In this document: one piece after another, positions 24,599 to 33,797 of the stretch
Numbering within the stretch: position 1 is the first letter of the stretch
Layout: every line of letters begins with the position of its first letter
From: JAXGYV01 sp040772045
Lineage (GTDB): Bacteria; Actinomycetota; Thermoleophilia; UBA2241
Reading direction: 5' to 3'
NCBI GenBank assembly: GCA_040772045.1
Contig: JAXGYV010000004.1
Coordinates: 70,085 to 134,084, forward strand
DNA: 64,000 nucleotides
Made by a program: the position numbers and the translations under genes
Notes under the pieces: model-generated
Database searches by the model: none
Told to the model about the DNA's origin: nothing
The model's input: only the letters and a program-made list of their open reading frames with translations

Positions 24599-24717
24599 GG
24601 GCGTCTGGTTCCCGAGTGGCGGCGTGGAATAGCATGGCGTAAGAAACCACACAAGCAGGTACGGAACACCTCGCCGGACGCCCAGCCGCGTTTGGGGGAG
24701 AGAGGCGCAGCCGAGAG

Positions 24718-26505
24718 ATGAGTGAGCGGTTGACGAAGGTGCTGGTAGAGCCGATCGGGGTGACAGTAGCTGTCTCGCCGGGACGCACGTTGCTGGATGC
24801 TCTCACCACCGCGGCCGTTTCGGTGTCCGCCGATTGCCATGGGCGTGGCACGTGCGGCAAGTGCCTTGTACGGCCTGGCGCGGGGCAAGTAACGCCGCCG
24901 ACCGACATCGAGCGAGATCGACTGACCGTCGCCCAGATCGCCGAAGGGTGGCGGCTCGCCTGCCAGACGAGCCCGCTCAGCTCCTCGGTGAGCATCGAGG
25001 TGCGTCAGACGCGGGGTCGTCGGCAGATCCTCACGGCGTCACGTCTGCGCCACGGCGCAGTGCGGCCGGCCGTAGTCAAAGGGCTTGTGGAGCTCCCCCC
25101 GGCGACACTCGGCGACGCGCGCTCCGACGAGGTACGTCTGCGTGACGCGATGGCGGGTGTCGACATCCCGCTCTCCGTCATCCGGCGTCTGCCGTCCACC
25201 CTTCGGGCTGGCGAATGGCGGGCGCTCGTCACACGCCGCGGTCGTCGCGTGATCGACGTGGAACCGGCCGACGCCGGGACGGGCGCGTACGGTGCGGCAG
25301 TCGACATCGGCACGTCGAAGATCGTGGTCTATCTCTTCAACCTGCTCACCGGTCGCCACATCGATCAAGAGGCGCTCGAGAATCCCCAGATGCGGTTTGG
25401 CGAAGATGTCGTCACGCGTATCGCGCAGGCGCTGGACGGGGGTCTCGAAGGGCTCACCCAAGCTGTGCGAGGGGGGATCAATGAGGCGCTGGAGCGCCTC
25501 TACGTCCGGCAGGGCATCCGTCCGCGGCTTCTCTGCGACATGACGGTGGTCGCCAATACAGCCATGCACCATCTCGCCCTCGGGATTTCGCCTGAGGGGC
25601 TGAGCGGTGCACCCTTCGCGCCGGCCGTTGACCGCGCCCTCGACGTGCGCGCCGCCGACCTCGCCCTGAACATGAACGCCGAGGCGAGTGTCCACTTCCT
25701 GCCCCCCATCGCCGGCTTCGTCGGCTCGGACGCGCTCGCCGTAGTGGCCGCTACGCGACTCACCTCTCGCCGACTGCCCTGCTTGGCGATCGACATCGGT
25801 ACGAACACGGAGATCAGCCTCTCGGCGGGCGGGGTGGTCACCGTAACGAGCTGCGCGTCGGGGCCGGCCTTCGAGGGCTATCAGATCACGCACGGTATGA
25901 AGGCCGTCGAAGGGGCTATCGAACGAACGAACATCTCTGGCGATGGCCGGGTGACCAGCATCGCCACTATCGGCGGCGCCGCCCCGCTGGGGATCTGCGG
26001 ATCGGGAGTGGTCGACGTGCTCGCCGGTCTGCGGCGGGCGGGCGTTGTGGACCGCACGGGTCGCATGGTGCACCATGCTCGCGTGCGCTCAGGGCGCTCC
26101 GGCTTGGAGTACGTGGTTGCCACCGGCCCTGGCGGCGACATCGTGTTCACGCAGCAGGATGTGCGGGCCCTCCAGTTGGCGAAGGGCGCTATCGCCGCCG
26201 GCTGGTCACTTCTCCTGCGACGCGTGGGGCTTCGCCCAGAAGACCTGCACCGTGTGTTCGTGGCCGGCGCCTTCGGTAACTACCTCGATGTGCAGCACAG
26301 CCTCGCCCTTGGCTTGCTGCCGCCGGTCCCACCTGCCCGGGTGTCCTTCGTGGGAAACGCCGCCGGAGTGGGCGCCCAGATGGCCCTGGTCGACGTCCGC
26401 GCGCGGCGGCGCATGGCTCGTCTCCGTTCCCGAATCGAGTTCCTCGAGCTGGCCACGCACGGCGACTTCCACGAGGAGTTCAGCTCCAGGCTGGGTTTCG
26501 AGTGA
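24718..26505 (+). CDS. RACo-like corrinoid-protein reductive activator
   Basis: A 595-residue protein of the ASKHA family with an N-terminal [2Fe-2S] ferredoxin domain. Cluster cysteines are C40, C46, C49 and C82 (DCHGRGTCGKC, ACQT). A middle linker domain is followed by an actin-like ATPase domain with AVDIGTSKIVVYLFNL and, later, AIDIGTNTEISL, then a DUF4445-type C-terminal region (CGSGVVDVLAGL, VAGAFGNYLDVQHSLALGLLP). RACo-type proteins use ATP to drive reduction of inactive cob(II)amide in corrinoid methyltransferase partners. No corrinoid protein lies in this window, so the partner is elsewhere. It follows kamA after 119 nt. Confidence 0.88.
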   Translation: MSERLTKVLVEPIGVTVAVSPGRTLLDALTTAAVSVSADCHGRGTCGKCLVRPGAGQVTPPTDIERDRLTVAQIAEGWRLACQTSPLSSSVSIEVRQTRGRRQILTASRLRHGAVRPAVVKGLVELPPATLGDARSDEVRLRDAMAGVDIPLSVIRRLPSTLRAGEWRALVTRRGRRVIDVEPADAGTGAYGAAVDIGTSKIVVYLFNLLTGRHIDQEALENPQMRFGEDVVTRIAQALDGGLEGLTQAVRGGINEALERLYVRQGIRPRLLCDMTVVANTAMHHLALGISPEGLSGAPFAPAVDRALDVRAADLALNMNAEASVHFLPPIAGFVGSDALAVVAATRLTSRRLPCLAIDIGTNTEISLSAGGVVTVTSCASGPAFEGYQITHGMKAVEGAIERTNISGDGRVTSIATIGGAAPLGICGSGVVDVLAGLRRAGVVDRTGRMVHHARVRSGRSGLEYVVATGPGGDIVFTQQDVRALQLAKGAIAAGWSLLLRRVGLRPEDLHRVFVAGAFGNYLDVQHSLALGLLPPVPPARVSFVGNAAGVGAQMALVDVRARRRMARLRSRIEFLELATHGDFHEEFSSRLGFE

Positions 26506-26613
26506 CCTCCTGCTTCTCGTGGAGTTCCTGAGCGTGTCGCTCACCGTCGCCCCTCTTGATCGGACGATGCGCCGGCAGGCCACGATTCGCGTGGTAGCGG
26601 AGGGGCCTCGCGG

Positions 26614-27537
26614 ATGAACACGACCGGCATGGCGCAGAGCCGCACCGCGGGGCAGGTGAAGGGGTACATGCTGGTCGCTGGCGCGTACGTGGTGTTCGGG
26701 GCCATCGGCGCGCTCGTCAACTACGCCCGCGCTCCCGAGAGCATACTGCTCGCGCTGCGCTTCACCATTGCCGCGGTGGTCCTCGCGCTGCCGCTGGCGC
26801 GGCGACGCACCCTGGCCGAGATCCTGCGCTCGGGGATCTGGTGGCGTGTCTTGCTCATGGGTATCCTGGACGCGACGGCGCTGCTCTGTCTGTTCATCGC
26901 GTTGCGAGAGACCGGCGTGGCCGCGGGCATGTTCCTGTTCTTCACGGGCCCAGTATTCGTGGCGCTGCTGGCTCCCGCGCTCACCGGGCAGGCGACCGAC
27001 CGCGTGGTGTGGCTCTCGCTCGTCCTGGCGCTCGCCGGGCTTCTCTTGATCCTCATGCCCGCATTCGCGGGCACGCAGGTGTGCTTCTCCATCTACGGTG
27101 TAGTGGCTGGCCTTGCGGGGGCGATCGTGTGGGCCTTCTTCATGATGGTGATGAAAGGGCTCACGCGGACGGTCAGCAGCTCTGCCCTCGTGTTCGCGGA
27201 GTGCGTCCTGGACTGCCTATTGCTCTTGCCCCTGGGGCTCTGGCAGATGGCGGCGTCCGACTACGTTCTGACGGGCCGCGACATGCTGTCGGCGGCCATT
27301 CTCGGCGTGGTGTGCACGGCGTTCGCCTACTGGGTCTTCGTGGCAGGAGTCGGCCTCATCAGAGTGCAGCATTCGTCAATCCTCGGCTACCTGGAGCCGG
27401 TCACGGCCCCGCTGTATGCTTTGGTGTTCCTTGGCGAGAGGCCTGTCGTCTGGACGCTTGGCGGCGGCGTTCTGATCCTGCTGGCCGGGGTCCTGGTAGT
27501 GATGTTCGGGAAGGCTGAGGAGGAAATGCACCCATGA
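26614..27537 (+). CDS. EamA/DMT-family transporter
   Basis: A 307-residue membrane protein with about ten hydrophobic segments in two EamA repeats of five (VVFGAIGALVNYARAPE in the first; GVVCTAFAYWVFVAGVGLI and the conserved SSILGYLEPVTAPLYALVFLGE in the second). Members export amino acids and other metabolites. Its position between kamA/RACo and kce suggests export or uptake of an amino acid or a fermentation intermediate; the substrate cannot be read from sequence. The window contains four members of this superfamily. Confidence 0.88.
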   Translation: MNTTGMAQSRTAGQVKGYMLVAGAYVVFGAIGALVNYARAPESILLALRFTIAAVVLALPLARRRTLAEILRSGIWWRVLLMGILDATALLCLFIALRETGVAAGMFLFFTGPVFVALLAPALTGQATDRVVWLSLVLALAGLLLILMPAFAGTQVCFSIYGVVAGLAGAIVWAFFMMVMKGLTRTVSSSALVFAECVLDCLLLLPLGLWQMAASDYVLTGRDMLSAAILGVVCTAFAYWVFVAGVGLIRVQHSSILGYLEPVTAPLYALVFLGERPVVWTLGGGVLILLAGVLVVMFGKAEEEMHP

Positions 27538-27611
27538 GGCTCAGCGCCCGTGTCTCGTGAGCTCGAGTGCTGAGAACACGGTCAGGTCCCCTTTCTCTCG
27601 GGAGGCGCTCG

Positions 27612-28481
27612 ATGGAGAAGCTCATCGTCACTGTCGCCGGCGTGGGTGCCGAGACGACGAAGGAGGCACAGCCCAACTTGCCGATCACCCCGCGCGAGAT
27701 CGGCGTGGATGCGGCCCGGTGCTGCGCGGCCGGCGCGAGCGTGTACCACTTGCACGTACGGGACGCCGAGGGCAATCCCACCCAGAACAGAGAGGTATTC
27801 GCCGCCGCGATCGATGAGATCCGTGCGCGCACCGACATCATTATCCAGACCAGTACCGGCGGCGCGATGGGCATGACGGCCGACGAGCGCCTGCAGCCGT
27901 TAGAGCTCGCCCCCGAGATGGCGTCGCTCACCACCGGCACGACGAACTTCGGCGACGAGGTGTTCTTCAACGACACCGCCCTGATGACCGAGTTCTACAC
28001 GCGCATGCGGGCGAGGGGCGTACGGCCGGAGTTCGAGATCTTCGAGCACGGTCAGATCAATAACGCCCTGCGCTTAGTGAACAAGCTGGGACCGGCGGGG
28101 CCTCTCATGCACTGGGACTTCGTGCTGGGTGTGCCGGGCAGCATGAGCGGGGAGCCGCGCAACCTGGTGTTTCTCGTCGACTCCATCCCCAAGGAGGGGT
28201 CCACGTGGACGTGCACGGGGATCGGCCGCTGGCACGTGCCGCTGATGCTCACGGCGCTGGCCTTGGGGGGCAACATCCGCCTGGGCTTCGAGGACAACAT
28301 CTTCCTCCACAAAGGGGTGCTCGCCGAGAGCAACGAGCAGCTCGTCTCACGCGTGGCTCGTGTGGCCGTGGAGGTGGGACGTGAGTGCGCGACGCCCGAC
28401 GAGGCGCGGCAGATCCTTCGGCTGGCTCCGTACGACAGGGAGGTCAGTGGCGCGGCGGCGGCAGGCCGCTCCGCCGGGTGA
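27612..28481 (+). CDS. kce: 3-keto-5-aminohexanoate cleavage enzyme (BKACE family)
   Basis: A 289-residue zinc beta-keto acid cleavage enzyme. In lysine fermentation it condenses 3-keto-5-aminohexanoate with acetyl-CoA to give acetoacetate and 3-aminobutyryl-CoA. It closely follows the characterised Kce: E14 in GVGAETTKEAQPNLP, zinc ligands H46 and H48 in YHLHVRD and E227 in GFEDNIFLHKG, plus FVLGVPGSMSG and GIGRWHVP. Such overall likeness favours true Kce over the broader BKACE family. GGAGG lies 7 nt before the ATG. Together with kamA it represents two steps of the lysine route, but KamDE (5,6-mutase) and the dehydrogenase are not in the window. Confidence 0.9.
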   Translation: MEKLIVTVAGVGAETTKEAQPNLPITPREIGVDAARCCAAGASVYHLHVRDAEGNPTQNREVFAAAIDEIRARTDIIIQTSTGGAMGMTADERLQPLELAPEMASLTTGTTNFGDEVFFNDTALMTEFYTRMRARGVRPEFEIFEHGQINNALRLVNKLGPAGPLMHWDFVLGVPGSMSGEPRNLVFLVDSIPKEGSTWTCTGIGRWHVPLMLTALALGGNIRLGFEDNIFLHKGVLAESNEQLVSRVARVAVEVGRECATPDEARQILRLAPYDREVSGAAAAGRSAG

Positions 28482-28527
28482 GGCGGCGGCCATGGCGGCG
28501 CCGCGAGGGTGTGCGCGGAGAGCTAGT

Positions 28528-28545
28528 GTTGACAGTCCTGTCAAC
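28528..28545. promoter_or_regulatory. perfect palindrome upstream of the GGDEF gene
   Basis: GTTGACAG, two bases, CTGTCAAC: an 8+8 perfect inverted repeat containing TTGACA on both strands. The 2-nt centre is too tight for an RNA hairpin, so it is more like a dimeric operator. About 25 nt further, TTACC/GGTAA (28570-28590) forms a weaker inverted repeat just ahead of the GTG start. Confidence 0.35.
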
Positions 28546-28596
28546 GCTGGCCACTCGCGAGCCGCTGCCTTACCCTCTTGAGAAAGGTAAACTCGG

Positions 28597-30732
28597 GTGA
28601 CGATCACGCGGCCGTACCGCAGGCCGCCGTTCCGGGTCCGAGATGAGGTGGTGCAACTGTCTGCTGATCGCCACGTCGAAGGCGGCGAGGTGGAGTTGCT
28701 CCACGCGCTGCTTCGACTCACCAACCAGCTCCAGTCGAATCTCGATCTCGACGCCGTGGTGAGGGTCGTCGCCACCGCCGTCTCGGAGACGTTCGGCTTC
28801 GGGGAGGCGGTGGTGTACGTGCGCGAGGGTGACCTCCTGTGGGTGCGTGCCGCAACAGGGGGAGACGGCACCCAGAATCAGTGCATCGTGGGCAGTCCGT
28901 GCGAAGTGGCGAGTGCCGAGCGCATCATGATGGAGACCTATCGGGTGGGTGATGTGTACCTCGTGCCCGCCGACGCGCCGCAGTGGACGGAGGACATGCG
29001 CCGGTGCCTGGCCGCTCATCCTGTTCTGCCGGTGGCGCCTGGAGGCTGGCGGTATGGCGACACCCTCTTCGTGCCCTTGCGCGATCAGCGGCGGCGCTTA
29101 GCCGGACTGCTGCGTCTCGGAGCACCGGTTCATGGCAATCGTCCCGGACTCGACGTTGTGGCGTCACTGGGGGTCTTTGCCGCCCACGCGGCGGTTGCTA
29201 TCGCCAACGCTCGCGAGCACGAGCAGCTCCAGCAGGTCACGCGCGAGCTAGAGAAACAGCTTGAGGTACGGCGTGAGCTGCTCGAGGCCAGCCGTACACT
29301 TCTCGGTACTCTCGATGAGGCGATGGTCTTCGGCCGCATCAGCCACATGCTCGACAGCCTGCTGGATTTCGATGCGATGGGCATTGGGCTCATCGATCGT
29401 GCACAGGGTGTGATTCGCCCGGCCTACTTGGCCGAGGAGGGGGTTCTCCTGGACACGGGTGCGACCCTCCCGCTGGACGAGCCGGTGATCGCTGCTCTGC
29501 TCCACGGAGACGAGCCAGCCGTGATCGTTGAAGGTGCTCAGCTCTCTCATAAGACTCTCGTGCCGGGCACGACGGAGACGGCGGGGCCGACGATCCTCGC
29601 TTCACTGGCCGCGGGGGGAGAGCCATTTGGGCTGTTGGCAGTAGCGCGACACGAAGAGCCGCTTCGGCGACGGCCTTTCGGTCCGTACGAGGCCGAGCTG
29701 GTCCAGCTGGTCGCCAATATGGCGGCGATCGCGCTGCAGAACGCCCGCAGCTACAAGGAGATCCTGCACTTGGCCAGCAGCGATGAGCTGACGGGTATTC
29801 ACAACTACCGCCACTTCCGCGAGACGCTGACCATGGAGGTCCGGCGCGCGGACCGGTACGCGGAGGCCTTCTGCTTGCTGATGATGGACCTCGATCATTT
29901 CAAGGCTGTGAACGACACCGTCGGCCATCAACAGGGCGACGAGGTGCTGCGGGCTGTGGGGGGCATTCTCCGCCAGTGCTCACGGGAGTCTGACTACCTC
30001 GCCCGCTACGGTGGCGAGGAGTTCGTGATGATCCTGCCGCGCACTGGGCTGGCGGAGGCGCGCACGGTGGCCGAGCGTATCCGCAGTCGCGTGCGAGAGA
30101 TAGACCCTGGTTCGCCTGCGCTCACTGTGAGCATGTCCATCGGTGTGGCAGCCTATCCGCAGACCGCGGCGGATGCCGATGGCGTGCTGCGCGCCGCCGA
30201 CGTCGCGCTCCTGCGGGCTAAGGCGGCGGGGAGAAATCGCGTCTGCCTGTACGCTGAAGGGGCTGCGGAGGGCGGCGAAGGCATCGTTACGCCACAGAGC
30301 CCGGCCGTAAGCCTCGGACGGCACTTCGCACGCACGCTCGGTTTGGACGAGCAGGAGACAGCCGGCCTGGCCGCAGCCCTCGCGGTTCTCACCGGCGCGG
30401 CTGGTGGCCAAGAGAGGCCTGCCGCGCTTCTGCCGCCCGAGGGCTCTGAAGCGGCCGCGGGCGCCATGTACGCGCTTCTCTCCAGCACGGAACGCTGGGA
30501 CGGGACGGGCTATCCCGAAGGCCTTCGCGGACGGGCGATCCCCCGCGTAGGCCGCGTGCTCGCTGTTCTGCGGGCATACCTTGCCTGCGGGGCCAGCGAG
30601 ACGAGGGAGGCGAGCCGCTATCTCTGGAGACTGGCTGGCGACCAACTGGATCCAGGTCTCGTGCAACGGTTCATCGCCTGTCTCGCCGCGGCGGAGGGCC
30701 GGGAGGCGGGTCACCGAGCCGCGGCATCGTAA
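28597..30732 (+). CDS. GAF-GAF-GGDEF diguanylate cyclase with degenerate HD-GYP tail
   Basis: A 711-residue cytoplasmic signalling protein. Two GAF-like sensor domains (about 25-205 and 225-385) precede a GGDEF domain (about 400-555) with an intact catalytic GGEEF at 472-476 and an inhibitory I-site RxxD at 463-466, so it should make cyclic di-GMP under product inhibition. The C-terminal 130 residues resemble an HD-GYP phosphodiesterase tail: RWDGTGYPEGLRGRAIP and VLAVLRAY are kept, but the HD pair and the other metal ligands are missing, so this part is probably not catalytic. No transmembrane segment is seen. The start is GTG at 28597. Confidence 0.9.
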   Translation: MTITRPYRRPPFRVRDEVVQLSADRHVEGGEVELLHALLRLTNQLQSNLDLDAVVRVVATAVSETFGFGEAVVYVREGDLLWVRAATGGDGTQNQCIVGSPCEVASAERIMMETYRVGDVYLVPADAPQWTEDMRRCLAAHPVLPVAPGGWRYGDTLFVPLRDQRRRLAGLLRLGAPVHGNRPGLDVVASLGVFAAHAAVAIANAREHEQLQQVTRELEKQLEVRRELLEASRTLLGTLDEAMVFGRISHMLDSLLDFDAMGIGLIDRAQGVIRPAYLAEEGVLLDTGATLPLDEPVIAALLHGDEPAVIVEGAQLSHKTLVPGTTETAGPTILASLAAGGEPFGLLAVARHEEPLRRRPFGPYEAELVQLVANMAAIALQNARSYKEILHLASSDELTGIHNYRHFRETLTMEVRRADRYAEAFCLLMMDLDHFKAVNDTVGHQQGDEVLRAVGGILRQCSRESDYLARYGGEEFVMILPRTGLAEARTVAERIRSRVREIDPGSPALTVSMSIGVAAYPQTAADADGVLRAADVALLRAKAAGRNRVCLYAEGAAEGGEGIVTPQSPAVSLGRHFARTLGLDEQETAGLAAALAVLTGAAGGQERPAALLPPEGSEAAAGAMYALLSSTERWDGTGYPEGLRGRAIPRVGRVLAVLRAYLACGASETREASRYLWRLAGDQLDPGLVQRFIACLAAAEGREAGHRAAAS

Positions 30733-30770
30733 GTGAGTTCGAGCGTCCGGGGGCTTTTGCGCGAGCCTTC

Positions 30771-30779
30771 TGGAATAAT
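30771..30779 (+). promoter_or_regulatory. extended -10 promoter, leaderless UPF0182 mRNA
   Basis: TGGAATAAT is an extended -10 element ending 7 nt before the GTG of the UPF0182 gene, so transcription should begin at the start codon itself. No Shine-Dalgarno is present. This supports a leaderless transcript. Confidence 0.45.
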
Positions 30780-30785
30780 GGCGCC

Positions 30786-33641
30786 GTGGCCACTGTGAAA
30801 CCCTTGCGCCCAGATCGTCCCGCCGGCCGGCCTGGCCGGCGTCCGCTGCTGGTCGGCGGCATCATCGTCGGCATCATCGTCTTCCTCGTGGTGCTCTTCC
30901 GCGTGCTGGGTCTCTATGTCGAGTGGTTATGGTTCGGCGACATCGATCTGCGCGTCGTGTTCTGGACCACCTTCTGGAGCCGGCTGGTCGTGGGAATCGT
31001 CTTCGCGGTCGCCTTCTTCCTCATCGTGTGGGGTAATGTGGAGCTCGCCCGTCGGCTCGCGCCGCGTCTGCGAGCCGTGGGCGAGGACGTGGTGGAATAC
31101 GCGTGGGAGCGCATCCATCATCTGGCGGGCAAGGTCGCGTTCGTAGGCATCGCTCTGCTCGCCGTTGGGGTCGGCTACGTGGTCTCCCGCAGCTGGCTCA
31201 CGTTCCAGAAAGCGCTCCATGCCGAGTCGTTCGGCGCGAAGGACCCGATCTTTGGGCACGACATCGGGTTCTACATCTTCACCGTACCAGCATGGCACTA
31301 CGTGCAGTCCTTCATCTTCGCCTGCCTGTTCGTCTCCCTGATCCTCGCGGGAGCGGTTCACCTTCTGCTCGGCGGCGCCGGCGTGGGGCAGATCGGCTTC
31401 ACCGTGGAGAACGGACAACCGAAGTTCACGCGTCCGCAGCAGCTCGACCTCGGCCTCTCGTCACGGGGGATCGCCCATCTCAGCGGTGTGCTCGCGGCCA
31501 TGTTCGTGGTGGTGGGTGTAGGGCAGCTGTTCAAGGCGTGGGATCTGTTGTTCTCCGCGGATGGGGTGGTGTTCGGGGCGACCTACACGGATGTGCACGC
31601 CGTACTGCCCGCGACCCGCGTCCTCATGGCAGTGGCCTTTGCACTGGCCGCGGTCCTCCTCTGGAACATGTGGCGACGGCTCAAGTGGTGGCCGCTCACG
31701 GTGGGAGTATGGGTCGTAGTGCTGCTCGTGGCACAGCTCGCCATCCCCGCCATCATGCAAGCCCTCATCGTGAAACCAAACGAGCTCAGCAAAGAGCGGG
31801 AGTTCATCGGCTACAACCTCGCGGCCACACGTCGTGCGTACGACCTCACGAGCATCAGCGAGCAGCCGCTCGCCACGCGACAGGCTCTTACAGAGGACGA
31901 TCTCGAAGACAACGAGGTCACTCTGCGGAACATCAGGCTGTGGGACCCGGGCACGCTCGTCACCAGCTACCGCCAGCTGCAGGAGTTGCGTCCGTACTAC
32001 TCCTTTGTGGATGCCGACGTTGACCGCTACGAGGTCAACGGCGTGTTGCGTCAGACCATGGTGTCTGCTCGCGAGCTGAACATCGCCGGCCTTCCCGCGA
32101 ACGCGCAGACGTGGGTCAACCAGCACATCACCTACACGCACGGGTACGGCGTGACGTTGTCGGCCGTCAACCAGGTGACTGCCGACGGCTCCCCCGACTT
32201 CCTGGTGAAGGACATGCCTCCGCAGGCCGTCGAGGAGCTGAAGATCGAGAAGCCGCAGATCTACTACGGCGAGATCGGCACGGACTACACGCTCGTCAAT
32301 ACCACGGAGAAGGAGTTCGATTTCCCGGGGGCCGGCGGCGACGTGTACGCCCCCTACTCCGGCGAGGGCGGTATCCCCGTCTCCAGCTTCCTCAATCGGT
32401 TGGCGTTCAACGTGCGCTATCGCACGATCAAGTTCTTCACCACCGCGGCCCTCACGGGCGAGAGCCGCATCATCATCCGCAACAACATCAACGAGATCCT
32501 CGCCAGCGCAGCGCCTTTCCTGCAGCGAGACAAGGATCCGTACCTGGCGATCGCCGAGGGGCGGCTCAAGTGGGTGATCGACTGCTACACCACCACCGAT
32601 CAGTACGCGTACAGCCAGCCGGAGAGCGGCCTCAACTACATCCGCAACTCGGTGAAGGCGGTGATCGACGCGTACGACGGCACGCTGACGCTCTACGCGT
32701 TCGATCCTCAGGATCCCATTCTGCGCGCCTACGCACGCATCTTCCCCGGCGCGTTTACGCCGGCGGAGCGCATGCCCGAGGCATTGCGCCGGCACGTGCG
32801 GTACGCGCAAGACTACTTCGACGTGCAGGCGCGCGTGTTCGCCACGTACCACGTGACCGATCCCGAGGTGCTCTACAACAAGGGCGACCAGTGGCAGATC
32901 CCGGCCAATGTGGCGCTCTCCGGCTCGGGAGAGATGCAGCCGTACTACGTCATCATGCGCCTGCCGGGCGAGGAAAAGGAGGAGTTCCTCCTGATCATGC
33001 CGTTCGTGCCGAATGGGCGCAAGAACATGGTGTCGTGGTTGGGCGCACGGTCCGACCCGCCCAACTACGGCAAGGCTGTCTCCATCGTGTTCAGCAAAGG
33101 GAGCGTGGTGTACGGACCGAGCCAGGTAGAGGCGGCCATCAACCAGGACCCCAAGGTATCGGCACAGCTCACCCTGTGGGATCGCTCTGGCTCAAAGGCG
33201 CTCTCCGGAAATCTCCTCGTGGTGCCGATCGCCGATGCACTCCTCTACGTGCAGCCCCTGTACTTGCAGGCGGAGGAGACGAAGCTGCCGCAGTTAAAGC
33301 AGGTCATCGTCTTCTACCAGATGCCCGAGGGTCAGACGGAGGGCTCGCGCAGTCAGATCGTGGCCATGCAGCCCACGCTGGGCGAGGCCCTCGCCGACGT
33401 GTTCGGCAGCTCGTCCGCAAGTCCCACACCCGAGCCGACGGCCTCCCCAACGCCCGGCGTCACGCCGTCGCCGGGCGCCTCGCCGACCGCTCTGCCAGAG
33501 GACCTGAGCGCGCTCATCGCGCTCGCCAACCAGCAGTTCGAGGCCGCCGAAGAAGCGCTGCGGCAGGGCGACTGGGCGGAGTACGGACGGCAGATCGACG
33601 CTCTGGAGGCGACGCTGCGGAAGCTGAGCGCTCTGCAGTAG
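30786..33641 (+). CDS. UPF0182 large membrane protein
   Basis: A 951-residue UPF0182 family protein, typical length. About seven transmembrane helices occupy residues 20-330 (LVGGIIVGIIVFLVVLF, VVGIVFAVAFFLIVWGN and later ones), followed by a large exported or cytoplasmic domain with EREFIGYNLAATRRAYDL, IYYGEIGTDYTLVNT, PYSGEGGIPVSSFLNRLAF, and YVIMRLPGEEKEEFLLIMPF. A Pro/Thr/Ser linker (about 875-900) precedes a C-terminal coiled-coil-like segment ending in QIDALEATLRKLSAL. The family is widespread in actinobacteria and its function is unknown; I do not assign one. The start is GTG. Confidence 0.93.
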   Translation: MATVKPLRPDRPAGRPGRRPLLVGGIIVGIIVFLVVLFRVLGLYVEWLWFGDIDLRVVFWTTFWSRLVVGIVFAVAFFLIVWGNVELARRLAPRLRAVGEDVVEYAWERIHHLAGKVAFVGIALLAVGVGYVVSRSWLTFQKALHAESFGAKDPIFGHDIGFYIFTVPAWHYVQSFIFACLFVSLILAGAVHLLLGGAGVGQIGFTVENGQPKFTRPQQLDLGLSSRGIAHLSGVLAAMFVVVGVGQLFKAWDLLFSADGVVFGATYTDVHAVLPATRVLMAVAFALAAVLLWNMWRRLKWWPLTVGVWVVVLLVAQLAIPAIMQALIVKPNELSKEREFIGYNLAATRRAYDLTSISEQPLATRQALTEDDLEDNEVTLRNIRLWDPGTLVTSYRQLQELRPYYSFVDADVDRYEVNGVLRQTMVSARELNIAGLPANAQTWVNQHITYTHGYGVTLSAVNQVTADGSPDFLVKDMPPQAVEELKIEKPQIYYGEIGTDYTLVNTTEKEFDFPGAGGDVYAPYSGEGGIPVSSFLNRLAFNVRYRTIKFFTTAALTGESRIIIRNNINEILASAAPFLQRDKDPYLAIAEGRLKWVIDCYTTTDQYAYSQPESGLNYIRNSVKAVIDAYDGTLTLYAFDPQDPILRAYARIFPGAFTPAERMPEALRRHVRYAQDYFDVQARVFATYHVTDPEVLYNKGDQWQIPANVALSGSGEMQPYYVIMRLPGEEKEEFLLIMPFVPNGRKNMVSWLGARSDPPNYGKAVSIVFSKGSVVYGPSQVEAAINQDPKVSAQLTLWDRSGSKALSGNLLVVPIADALLYVQPLYLQAEETKLPQLKQVIVFYQMPEGQTEGSRSQIVAMQPTLGEALADVFGSSSASPTPEPTASPTPGVTPSPGASPTALPEDLSALIALANQQFEAAEEALRQGDWAEYGRQIDALEATLRKLSALQ

Positions 33642-33700
33642 AAGGCTGACGAGAGCGTGATGCTCCACGGCACGTCGCGGGGCAAGACTTGGCCGGCCGA

Positions 33701-33725
33701 ACTAGGCGAGCTAGTACATTTTTTG
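33701..33725 (+). terminator. weak intrinsic terminator after UPF0182
   Basis: ACTAG-GCGAG-CTAGT forms a 5-bp stem followed shortly by TTTTTT. The stem is weak, but the T-run is rare in this G+C-rich sequence. About 15 nt further TCGGCG/CGCCGA (33741-33758) makes a second hairpin directly before TACACT (33759-33764), a candidate -10 for the pilin genes. Confidence 0.4.
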
Positions 33726-33797
33726 TCTATCGCTTCACCTTCGGCGGTTTTTCGCCGATACACTGCCCGAGGTACCGATCCTGTCTGGAGGCAGGTC

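Noticed and set aside
28525..28548. GTTGACAG/CTGTCAAC as an intrinsic terminator of kce
   Set aside because: The two-base centre cannot form an RNA loop of normal size and no T-run follows; it is listed as a possible operator instead.
31461..32852. 463-codon - strand frame within UPF0182
   Set aside because: Antisense shadow of a well-supported gene, with no motifs.
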